A stretch of DNA of 5,337 nucleotides. Origin: Clostridium sp. CAG:575. Lineage in GTDB: Bacteria; Bacillota; Clostridia; TANB77; CAG-508. The stretch is taken from contig FR884472.1 of the NCBI GenBank assembly GCA_000435535.1, forward strand, positions 1 to 5,337, given 5' to 3'. The notes beneath the pieces were generated by a model. It made no database searches and was not told where the DNA came from. It saw only the letters and a program-made list of their open reading frames with translations. Below, piece after piece: positions 1-5,337 of this stretch (positions are counted from its first letter, which is position 1; each line of letters opens with the position of its first letter). The position numbers were made by a program, and so were the translations under genes.

Positions 1-16
1 TAGATAGGGGATTTTA

Positions 17-1009
17 ATGGAAGAAGAATTTGCCAATAGAATTAATTTAAATACAGATTTAAGCAATATTTCAAAAATAATATGTAATAAATATAACTTA
101 GGAGAATATATTTCAGATGCTGTTATTACAGTAGGATATGAAGATTTTAATTATACACTTGAAACTACTCAAGGAAAATATTGTGTGAAGGTGTTTAATA
201 AAGAAAGAACAGATATAGAATGTGAAAAATATATTGAAAGAATTGAATTAGCTTCAAAACTTAATATTAATACTCCAAAATTATATAGAGTTGATGAAAA
301 AAGTGAATGTAACATAAAACTTGAGAATATTAAATACAGATTGTGTGTATTTGATTACATAGATGGAAAAAGTTTCTATGATCTAGGCAAAATACCAAAT
401 CAAGATGAAATAAACGAGATAATAAGACAAATGGCTATAATACATAAAGCAACATTACAATCAGATTTTATTTATGATAAGTGGGCTATTATAAATTTTG
501 TAAAAGAATTTCAAAATAAAAAACAATATTTGAATGGAAATGATTATAAAAAATTAGAAGAGTTATATAATAGATTTTTACAGGTGGATATAGAAAAATT
601 ACCAAAAGCATTTGTTCATGGAGATATTATAAGTACAAATGTTATGAAAGATAAAAATAATAAATTATGGATTATAGATTTTGCAGTTTCTAATTATGTT
701 CCTAGAATTATTGACTTAGCAGTAAGTTCTTGTAATTTATGTTTAGATACAGAAAACAAAGAAAATACAAAGAAAAAAGTAAAAATGATTTTAGAAGAAT
801 ATCAAAAATATAATAAATTAACAGATTATGAATTAGAACAATTTCCATTATTTTTTGATATTGCAAATGCAATGGGAATTTTACAAATTAGTCATTTGAA
901 TACCCTAGGAGAATTATCTGAAGAAGATAAATTTTGGTATGATGAAAGTGAAAAAGGGTTAGAATTTAGTAATGAAGAATTTTGGAAAGATATTTATGTA
1001 AAAAAATGA
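17..1009 (+). CDS. APH/choline-kinase-fold phosphotransferase, substrate unknown
   Basis: Predicted cytosolic ATP-dependent small-molecule kinase of the aminoglycoside phosphotransferase superfamily (330 aa, normal length). The N-lobe holds a beta-strand lysine in YCVKVF (K58), the likely ATP-binding lysine, and a hinge-like FDYIDG at 112-117. The catalytic loop is HGDIISTN (H201, D203 as base, N208). The metal-binding aspartate is D221 in WIIDF, followed by PRIIDLA (229-235), a hallmark of the homoserine-kinase-II/SrkA-like branch. The ATG is preceded by a GGGG-containing Shine-Dalgarno site (about 6-10) at good spacing. A second gene follows after 35 bases, probably in the same operon. APH members act on aminoglycosides, homoserine, choline, sugars or proteins, and nothing here fixes the substrate. 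Resistance should not be assumed. The fold assignment is solid; the specific function is open. Confidence 0.88.
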   Translation: MEEEFANRINLNTDLSNISKIICNKYNLGEYISDAVITVGYEDFNYTLETTQGKYCVKVFNKERTDIECEKYIERIELASKLNINTPKLYRVDEKSECNIKLENIKYRLCVFDYIDGKSFYDLGKIPNQDEINEIIRQMAIIHKATLQSDFIYDKWAIINFVKEFQNKKQYLNGNDYKKLEELYNRFLQVDIEKLPKAFVHGDIISTNVMKDKNNKLWIIDFAVSNYVPRIIDLAVSSCNLCLDTENKENTKKKVKMILEEYQKYNKLTDYELEQFPLFFDIANAMGILQISHLNTLGELSEEDKFWYDESEKGLEFSNEEFWKDIYVKK

Positions 1010-1044
1010 TGTGAAAGACAATTTATAAATTATGAGGTGAAATA

Positions 1045-1539
1045 ATGAAAATATTAATAGCAGGATTTAAAGGAGATGATAACTCCGCAAAAATATTATT
1101 AGACTATATAAAAAAAGTATGTAATGAAGATATTTTATATTTGGAAAATGATTTTGAAATAAGTAGTAAACAAATAGAAGAAAAATTATTAGAAAATTAT
1201 GATAATGTTTTGATTTTTGGTCAAAAACCAAATACTACAAATATTTACTTTGAAAATAATGCTATCTTAGAAGGAAAAAAATTAGTAACAGATTACTATT
1301 ATGGTGCTTTAAAAGAAAATTTAGAACAATATGCTTACCAAGTAATGAATTCGTATGAGGCTGGAAAATATTTATGTAACAATGTATTTTTTAGAGCATT
1401 AAATTTTAAACAAGAAAATAATTTAAAATCAAAAATTGCTTTTATACATATTCCAACTATTGATAATATTGAAGATATGAATCGTTTATCAAGTTCTATA
1501 AAAGATTATATTGAAACTTTATGTGAGGAGAAAAAATAA
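1045..1539 (+). CDS. Shortened pyroglutamyl-peptidase I (C15)-like protein
   Basis: A 164 aa protein resembling pyroglutamyl-peptidase I, a cytosolic cysteine peptidase that removes N-terminal pyroglutamate. Visible similarities are the N-terminal MKILIAGF strand, VLIFGQ (55-60) followed by E70 where the family has GQAGGR..ER, SYEAGKYLCN (103-112) matching SYTAGTFVCN with the catalytic cysteine at C111, and AFIHIP (132-137) with the catalytic histidine at H135. The Cys-His spacing of 24 equals that of the Bacillus enzyme. Differences: family members are usually about 200-215 aa; the GF.PFGG loop that helps form the pyroglutamate pocket is absent; both arginines of the GGR..ER motif are replaced; and the Glu-Cys segment is about 20 residues shorter. 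A GAGGTG site sits 5 bases before the ATG. It is probably cotranscribed with the kinase upstream. The family relationship is fairly sure, but peptidase activity on pyroglutamate is doubtful. Confidence 0.78.
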   Translation: MKILIAGFKGDDNSAKILLDYIKKVCNEDILYLENDFEISSKQIEEKLLENYDNVLIFGQKPNTTNIYFENNAILEGKKLVTDYYYGALKENLEQYAYQVMNSYEAGKYLCNNVFFRALNFKQENNLKSKIAFIHIPTIDNIEDMNRLSSSIKDYIETLCEEKK

Positions 1540-1592
1540 TTCTCAAATGTATAACGAGTTTTTATCATTAAAATAGTAAAATTGTATACGAT

Positions 1593-1630
1593 GTAAAAAT
1601 AGAGATTCTTCACAGAACCTCTATTTTTAC
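1593..1630. terminator. Bidirectional intrinsic terminator between convergent genes
   Basis: A perfect 12-bp outer stem pairs 1593-1604 with 1619-1630 and includes AAAAATAGAG against CTCTATTTTT. After one A/C mismatch a further TTCT/AGAA helix (1606-1609 with 1614-1617) closes on a TCAC loop. The stem carries five Ts on its 3' side in the + direction and five As on its 5' side, which read as Us in the - direction, so it can stop transcripts from both sides. It lies between the C15-like gene (+) and asnB (-) and abuts the asnB stop codon. Confidence 0.85.
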
Positions 1631-3478
1631 TTAAATTTCAATTTTAGGCTGATACTTCTCAAGCCACATATTAACCTGGCATAGATAAGCCATCAATTGT
1701 GGCCCAGTCATAAGTTGCCCAAACCAAGGCCTTGTAAAGGCATTTCCATCAGTATTTAAAATATCTAAAATATATTCTCGGTTAAGCAAATTATTAATAG
1801 GAGCATTTTTATCTTTCATAATATCAGAAAGCATTTCCTTAACCTTAGCTAAATAAGTTGGATTATGAGTCTTTGGATAAGGGGATTTTTTTCTATCAAC
1901 AATTTCATCAGGAAGAGAGCCTTTACATACAAATCTTAAAAGACCTTTTTCACGACCCTTTAAAGCCTTTATTTCCCAGGGGATATTCCATACATATTGA
2001 GCTAAACGATAATCACAAAAAGGGACACGAAGCTCAAAACCATTATACATAGCCATTCTGTCAGAACGGTCTAAAAGAGTTTGCATAAACCAATTTAAGG
2101 TAAGATGAGAAATTTTTCTTTTTTGAGCAGTTTCTTCAGAATCAGAATCCAAAATCTCAACCTCGGATAAACTTTCATTATATCTGTAATCAATATAACT
2201 TTTTAAATTGATTTTACTTCCTATAGAAGGATTTAATAATTTTTGTCTCTCATCTAAAGCAATAGACCAAGGAAAAGTGCCACTTGATAAAGCATCTTCT
2301 CTAAAAAACCACGGATAGCCACCAAAAATCTCGTCAGAACATTCTCCTGTTAAAGCAACAGTCATTTCCTTTTTTACATTTTTACAAAATAGTAAAAGAG
2401 AAGAATCAATATCAGCCATACCAGGCATATCACGAGCAATCATAGCATCTTCTAAATATTTTGCAAGTTCAGGAGTATCAATAACAATGGAATGATGTTT
2501 TGTATGCAAATTACGATTCATTAAACTAATGTAGTAATTATCAGAATTAGGCTGAAAATCACTTTTAACGAAATTTTTATCATTATCCACATAATCTATA
2601 GAATAAGTATCTAAAGGTGGCAGACCATTATCTTGACAATAATCAGCAGCAAATTTTGTTATTATACTTGAATCTAAACCACCAGAGAGAAAAGTGCATA
2701 AAGGAACATCAGAAACAAGCTGTCTTGTAATAGCATCATTTAATAAAAACTTTACTTTATCACAAGTCGTTCCAAAACTATCTGTGTGTGGTTTTGAAAC
2801 TAATTTCCAATAACGTTTAGTCTTAAAACCATATTCGTTAAAAACAGCATAATGTGCAGGTTTTAGTTCATAAATATTTTTAAATATAGTTGTGCCAGGA
2901 GTATGTGCAGGACCTATCCCAAACAGTTCAGAAATGCCTTGATTATCTAATATTTTTTCTATTCCAGGATATTCAAATAACGCTTTAATTTCAGAGCCAA
3001 AAATAAGAGAACCATCTTTCAAAGTATAAAAAAGAGGTTTTACTCCAAAATGGTCACGTGCAAGAAAGAGTTCTTTTTTTCTGCTGTCCCAAATTGCAAA
3101 AGCAAAAATTCCATTTAGATGATTAACAACATTATGACCATAATGTATGTATGATTTTAAAAGTACTTCTGTATCACAATGACCATTAAAGGAAAAGCCA
3201 TTTTCAACTAAGATATCCTTTAATTCTTTTGTATTATAGATTTGACCATTATATACAATCACGTATTCTCCATATGAAAATTTTTCAATCATAGGTTGCT
3301 TGCCACCAACAGGGTCAATAACAATCAATCTTTTATGACCAAGAGCAACATTTTTATTTATGTAATATCCATCTTCGTCTGGACCACGTTTTGATAAAGT
3401 AGAATTCATATTAAGCAAAATATTTTTCATAGATGAGATATCATTTTTAAAATTAGCAAAACCAACAAATCCACACAT
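1631..3478 (-). CDS. asnB: Asparagine synthetase, glutamine-hydrolysing
   Basis: Cytosolic AsnB makes asparagine from aspartate, ATP and glutamine-derived ammonia, releasing AMP, pyrophosphate and glutamate. At 615 aa it is a full-length two-domain enzyme. The N-terminal class II (Ntn) glutaminase domain begins MCGFVGF, with Cys2 as nucleophile after Met removal. It continues with RGPDEDG (31-37), GHKRL (47-51), YNGQIYN (76-82) and CDTE (101-104). The C-terminal synthetase domain carries the PP-loop SGGLDSS (265-271), GECSDEIFGGY (378-388) and LDRSDRMAM followed by ELRVPFCD (469-489). NGQ stands where E. coli AsnB has NGE. The ATG is set by a GGAGGT Shine-Dalgarno site (reverse complement of 3487-3492), 7-8 bases upstream. 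The leader is too short for a T-box. The gene looks less AT-rich than its neighbours. It is monocistronic here and ends at a bidirectional terminator. Confidence 0.97.
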   Translation of the reverse strand: MCGFVGFANFKNDISSMKNILLNMNSTLSKRGPDEDGYYINKNVALGHKRLIVIDPVGGKQPMIEKFSYGEYVIVYNGQIYNTKELKDILVENGFSFNGHCDTEVLLKSYIHYGHNVVNHLNGIFAFAIWDSRKKELFLARDHFGVKPLFYTLKDGSLIFGSEIKALFEYPGIEKILDNQGISELFGIGPAHTPGTTIFKNIYELKPAHYAVFNEYGFKTKRYWKLVSKPHTDSFGTTCDKVKFLLNDAITRQLVSDVPLCTFLSGGLDSSIITKFAADYCQDNGLPPLDTYSIDYVDNDKNFVKSDFQPNSDNYYISLMNRNLHTKHHSIVIDTPELAKYLEDAMIARDMPGMADIDSSLLLFCKNVKKEMTVALTGECSDEIFGGYPWFFREDALSSGTFPWSIALDERQKLLNPSIGSKINLKSYIDYRYNESLSEVEILDSDSEETAQKRKISHLTLNWFMQTLLDRSDRMAMYNGFELRVPFCDYRLAQYVWNIPWEIKALKGREKGLLRFVCKGSLPDEIVDRKKSPYPKTHNPTYLAKVKEMLSDIMKDKNAPINNLLNREYILDILNTDGNAFTRPWFGQLMTGPQLMAYLCQVNMWLEKYQPKIEI

Positions 3479-3524
3479 AAATTTAAACCTCCAAAACTTA
3501 TATAATTACAAAATAACTATAATT

Positions 3525-3553
3525 AATATATGCAACTAAATAAAAAAGTTGAA
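3525..3553 (-). promoter_or_regulatory. asnB: Candidate asnB promoter
   Basis: On the - strand TTCAAC (complement of 3548-3553) is followed after 17 bases by TATATT (complement of 3525-3530). The -10 matches the sigma-A consensus at 5 of 6 bases; the -35 is weak. Transcription would start about 40 bases before the asnB ATG. AT-rich DNA gives such matches easily, so this is tentative. Confidence 0.4.
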
Positions 3554-3577
3554 TTAAAATAAAAAATATGTTAAACT
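3549..3577 (+). promoter_or_regulatory. Candidate promoter of the DUF5662-type gene
   Basis: TTGAAT (3549-3554) and TAAACT (3572-3577) are separated by exactly 17 bases, each matching the sigma-A consensus at 4 of 6. The predicted start of transcription is near 3584, about 18 bases before the TTG start codon. Its -35 lies on the same bases as the -35 of the candidate asnB promoter on the other strand, so the two would compete for polymerase if both are real. Confidence 0.45.
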
Positions 3578-3582
3578 TAGAA

Positions 3583-3589
3583 TGTCGAA
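3583..3589 (+). promoter_or_regulatory. 0A-box match (possible Spo0A site)
   Basis: TGTCGAA is an exact match to the Spo0A-binding 0A box. It lies just after the candidate -10, at about the predicted transcription start, and touches the Shine-Dalgarno run. A site here would fit repression by phosphorylated Spo0A. It is single, with no good second box 10 bases away, and a 7-mer like this can occur by chance about once in a window this size. Confidence 0.35.
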
Positions 3590-3601
3590 GGGGATGAAAA
3601 T

Positions 3602-4189
3602 TTGAAAACGAAATATTTGAAAAATATAATAAAACATTTTAATCTAATTACTAAACACAGAATGTTAGTATTCAAATTATGTATAAAGGTAGGAGAACCA
3701 TGGAGAGGATTTATGCACGATATTTCTAAATATTCCCCAACAGAGTTTTGGGAAGGCATAAAATATTATAATGGTGGACATTCTCCAATCACAGATTGCA
3801 AAAAAGCAAATGGATATTCAAAAGCATGGTTACATCATAAAGGAAGGAATAAGCACCACCCAGAATATTGGGTAGACTTTAGTGCACCAGAAAAAACTCC
3901 AATTATGCCATATAAATATGTAGCAGAAATGTTATGTGACAAATTGGCAGCTGGAATAATATATAAAGGAGAAGATTGGACAAAAGATTATCCTTTACAA
4001 TATTGGTCAAGAGAAAAAGAAAAAATATTAATAAATGAAAAACTAAAAAATTTAGTTACTGATTTTTTAGAACAGGTAAGCAAAAATGGAATTAATGAAG
4101 TCTTAACAAAACAGAATATAAAAAACTTATATAAAAAATATTGTGAAGATAACTCAAAAAAATTATTAATAAATAATATTTCAGAGTAA
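3602..4189 (+). CDS. DUF5662-type conserved protein with HD-like motifs
   Basis: A 195 aa soluble protein of the DUF5662 type, a family I know from Firmicutes genomes but whose function is not established. Characteristic stretches are the N-terminal helix with ITKHR (16-20), GFMHDISKYSPTEF (36-49) with H39 and D40, KYYNGG (54-59), AWLHHKGRNKHHPEYW (75-90) rich in histidines, and YVAEMLCDKLAA (106-117) with D113. The spacing of His, His-Asp and late Asp recalls metal-dependent HD-domain phosphohydrolases, which is an inference. The TTG start is chosen because an AGGGG site (3589-3593) lies 8 bases upstream. The ATG at 3594 reads only three codons before a stop, and the next in-frame Met (residue 21) would cut a conserved helix. 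No signal peptide or membrane segment is visible. It appears monocistronic, with no clear terminator after it. Confidence 0.85.
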   Translation: MKTKYLKNIIKHFNLITKHRMLVFKLCIKVGEPWRGFMHDISKYSPTEFWEGIKYYNGGHSPITDCKKANGYSKAWLHHKGRNKHHPEYWVDFSAPEKTPIMPYKYVAEMLCDKLAAGIIYKGEDWTKDYPLQYWSREKEKILINEKLKNLVTDFLEQVSKNGINEVLTKQNIKNLYKKYCEDNSKKLLINNISE

Positions 4190-4304
4190 TAAAAAACAAA
4201 AATATAAAACGAGAATTTGACGACACTTTCTAGAAAAAACTTACTGTATTGGCAATTAAAATTTTGCCGTAAAAAATTTTATAAAAATCAAAGCCTTAAA
4301 ATGG

Positions 4305-4333
4305 TTGACAAATTTGAAAAATACTTGTATAAT
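4305..4333 (+). promoter_or_regulatory. rpmF: Perfect consensus sigma-A promoter of rpmF
   Basis: TTGACA (4305-4310), a 17-base spacer and TATAAT (4328-4333): all twelve consensus bases at the optimal distance. Transcription should start near 4340, leaving a leader of about 70 bases before the rpmF ATG. Its strength suits a ribosomal protein gene and shows that rpmF does not depend on read-through from the gene upstream. Confidence 0.9.
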
Positions 4334-4368
4334 TTTAAGGTGCATGAAAAAAAGAAAAAATTTCAAAT

Positions 4369-4387
4369 AGATATAAAAACTATATCT
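4369..4387 (+). other. Small hairpin in the rpmF leader
   Basis: AGATATA (4369-4375) pairs with TATATCT (4381-4387) over seven base pairs with a five-base AAAAC loop. It ends 8 bases before the GGGGGG Shine-Dalgarno run. It is almost all A-T and so weak. It could influence leader stability or ribosome access, but chance is a fair alternative in such AT-rich DNA. Confidence 0.25.
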
Positions 4388-4408
4388 TTAAGCAAGGGGG
4401 GAATTAAA

Positions 4409-4600
4409 ATGGCACAACCAAAAAGAAGATGGTCAAAAGCAAGAACACATTCAAAAAGATCTACATGGAAAAAAGAACAACCAACTTTTGTAACTTGCCC
4501 AAATTGTAATGAACCAGTATTACCACATAGAGTTTGCTCAAACTGTGGATACTATGATGGAAAACAAGTAGTTGCAAAAAAAGAAACTGAAAATGCATAG
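4409..4600 (+). CDS. rpmF: 50S ribosomal protein bL32, zinc-binding form
   Basis: A 63 aa structural protein of the large ribosomal subunit. The start MAQPKRRWSKARTHSKRS matches the basic N-terminal tail of bL32, in which the usual -PKRR-S--R---RR- pattern is clear. Two CxxC pairs (C30/C33 in CPNC and C43/C46 in CSNC) form the zinc-ribbon of the C+ form of L32, so the protein should need zinc. The ATG is preceded by a strong AAGGGGGG site (4394-4401) at 7 bases. The frame is open upstream to 4217, but that extension contains the promoter and is unlike L32, so it is not coding. In many bacteria rpmF sits in yceD-rpmF-plsX; here neither partner is adjacent and the gene has its own promoter and terminator. 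Confidence 0.96.
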   Translation: MAQPKRRWSKARTHSKRSTWKKEQPTFVTCPNCNEPVLPHRVCSNCGYYDGKQVVAKKETENA

Positions 4601-4605
4601 TTATT

Positions 4606-4636
4606 AATAGCACATTATAAAAGTGCTATTTTTTTT
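4606..4636 (+). terminator. Intrinsic terminator of rpmF
   Basis: AATAGCAC (4606-4613) pairs perfectly with GTGCTATT (4623-4630) around a nine-base loop. A run of eight Ts ends at 4636. It begins six bases after the rpmF stop codon and closes a single-gene transcription unit. Confidence 0.92.
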
Positions 4637-4720
4637 ACTTTTTTTATAAAAATATGTACTTTTTTTGTTTAATATGATATTATTATGTCATAAAAATACG
4701 AAAGAAAGCGAGGGAGTATT

Positions 4721-5257
4721 ATGTTTGAAAAAATCTTAAAAAGATCAAGTTGGACAGACATATTAATTTCACTAATTTTTGTGATATTTGGTATATTATT
4801 TATAGCAAGACCAAACGAAACATTAGCTGCAATTTCAACGATTTTAGGAATTGTATTTATAGCTATTGGAGTACTTAAATTAGTAGAATATTTTACTTCA
4901 GATACAAAAGAGGACTATTTATTAACAATTGCATTAGTTTCTGTAATATTTGGAGTAATATTATTATTCTGTTCAGATGCAATATTGTCATTATTTAGAA
5001 TTATTTTAGGATTATGGATTATAGCAGCAGGTATAATGGATTTCCAAACAACATTAATTTGGAAAGAAATAAAATCACCATATTGGACATTAACATTATT
5101 ATTTTCTATGTTAATGATTATAGCTGGAATGGTAATATTAGTAAGCAAAGATATTTTACTTACAACAATAGGAATAATGATAGTTGTTTATGCTGTCTTA
5201 GATATTATTGATAGATTTATTTTTATCAAAAAAATAAATGACTATAATAAAGATTAG
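4721..5257 (+). CDS. DUF308/HdeD-type membrane protein
   Basis: A 178 aa integral membrane protein with six predicted helices at roughly 12-30, 35-58, 64-84, 88-108, 120-142 and 145-168, separated by very short loops. The protein is made of three tandem two-helix units. Each begins with a G-rich helix (FGILF at 23, FGVIL at 77, AGMVI at 135) and continues to a second helix that in the first two units carries G..x.I..G and ends in an acidic residue (LVEYF, IMDFQ, LDIID). This triplicated pattern is typical of the DUF308 family that includes the E. coli acid-resistance membrane protein HdeD. The biochemical role of such Firmicute members is not known to me and acid resistance should not be assumed. 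The ATG has an AGGGAG site (4711-4716) upstream. It follows the rpmF terminator, so it must have its own promoter, but none is convincing. Confidence 0.88.
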   Translation: MFEKILKRSSWTDILISLIFVIFGILFIARPNETLAAISTILGIVFIAIGVLKLVEYFTSDTKEDYLLTIALVSVIFGVILLFCSDAILSLFRIILGLWIIAAGIMDFQTTLIWKEIKSPYWTLTLLFSMLMIIAGMVILVSKDILLTTIGIMIVVYAVLDIIDRFIFIKKINDYNKD

Positions 5258-5263
5258 ACATTG

Positions 5264-5284
5264 GGGACGTAGAGAATTTGTCCC
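5264..5284. repeat. GGGAC/GTCCC inverted repeat, REP-like
   Basis: GGGAC (5264-5268) pairs with GTCCC (5280-5284) around an 11-base loop, seven bases after the DUF308 gene's stop codon. It is GC-rich amid AT-rich DNA and has no T run directly after it, so it is not a standard terminator. The TTGGGGAC...GTCCC pattern resembles dispersed palindromes near REP-associated (Y1/IS200-like) transposases in several bacteria. That comparison is from memory, and no second copy lies in this window. Confidence 0.4.
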
Positions 5285-5291
5285 ATGATTT

Positions 5292-5308
5292 TGTAGAAAA
5301 ATGTCGAA
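5292..5308 (+). promoter_or_regulatory. Tandem 0A-like boxes (possible Spo0A operator)
   Basis: TGTAGAA (5292-5298, one mismatch) and TGTCGAA (5302-5308, exact 0A box) are direct repeats separated by three A bases, so they repeat every 10 bases, one helical turn. This matches the layout of the B. subtilis abrB operator, where a Spo0A dimer binds two boxes on the same face. No gene starts in the remaining 29 bases, so any target gene lies beyond the right edge. Confidence 0.5.
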
Positions 5309-5337
5309 CGATTTTTGTTGATTTAGAAATAAAAATA

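Noticed and set aside
17..1009. Calling the APH-fold protein an antibiotic resistance gene
   Set aside because: Only fold-level motifs are present; its PRIIDLA-type C-lobe is equally or more typical of metabolic kinases.
1858..2052. 64-codon + strand open frame inside asnB
   Set aside because: It is antisense to conserved AsnB sequence and has no recognisable protein features.
3479..3548. T-box or other amino-acid-sensing leader before asnB
   Set aside because: The leader is only about 40 bases from the candidate start, with no stem-loop array or T-box sequence.
3577..3759. 60-codon - strand open frame
   Set aside because: It overlaps the DUF5662-type gene and its promoter in antisense and shows no domain.
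4251..4268. GGCAA/TTGCC hairpin after the DUF5662-type gene, considered as its terminator
   Set aside because: The stem is only five pairs and is followed by an A run rather than Ts on the + strand.
4217..4408. Open frame upstream of and in frame with rpmF, which would add 64 residues
   Set aside because: It contains the perfect TTGACA/TATAAT promoter, has no resemblance to L32, begins at a TTG without a good ribosome site, and the internal ATG has a strong one.
4650..4690. TATGAT or TATTAT as a -10 for the DUF308 gene
   Set aside because: No acceptable -35 lies 16-18 bases upstream of either, and this stretch is so AT-rich that -10-like hexamers are expected.
4915..5211. Open frames on both strands inside the DUF308 gene
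   Set aside because: They are shadows of the membrane protein, with low-complexity Asn/Ile-rich translations.

Overview
The window is very AT-rich and compactly coded. It has strong purine-rich Shine-Dalgarno sites, a TTG start, consensus sigma-A promoters and intrinsic terminators. With the clostridial-looking AsnB, a DUF5662-type protein, a four-cysteine L32 and sequences matching Spo0A (0A) boxes, this points to the chromosome of a low-GC Firmicute, most likely an anaerobic, possibly spore-forming Clostridia member. The species cannot be named from this sequence alone.

Layout: (i) 17-1539, a two-gene + strand unit encoding an APH/choline-kinase-fold small-molecule kinase and a shortened, divergent relative of pyroglutamyl-peptidase I (family C15). 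(ii) 1593-1630, a long hairpin with A and T runs on its two sides, serving as a terminator for both converging transcripts. (iii) 1631-3478 (- strand), a full-length glutamine-dependent asparagine synthetase (asnB). (iv) 3479-3601, a short divergent promoter region with a 0A-box match close to the predicted transcription start of the rightward gene. (v) 3602-4189, a DUF5662-type protein with a TTG start. (vi) 4305-4636, rpmF (ribosomal protein L32) as a single-gene unit with a perfect consensus promoter and its own terminator, away from its usual yceD and plsX neighbours. (vii) 4721-5257, a six-helix DUF308/HdeD-type membrane protein. (viii) 5258-5337, a non-coding tail with a GGGAC/GTCCC inverted repeat and a tandem pair of 0A-like boxes spaced as in the B. 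subtilis abrB operator. It is probably the control region of a gene just outside the window.

Most of this is ordinary housekeeping chromosome, and I see no new multi-gene defence or mobile system. The most interesting points are the reduced C15-like protein that keeps Glu/Cys/His but loses the pyroglutamate-pocket motif, its pairing with a kinase of unknown substrate, and the possible Spo0A sites.
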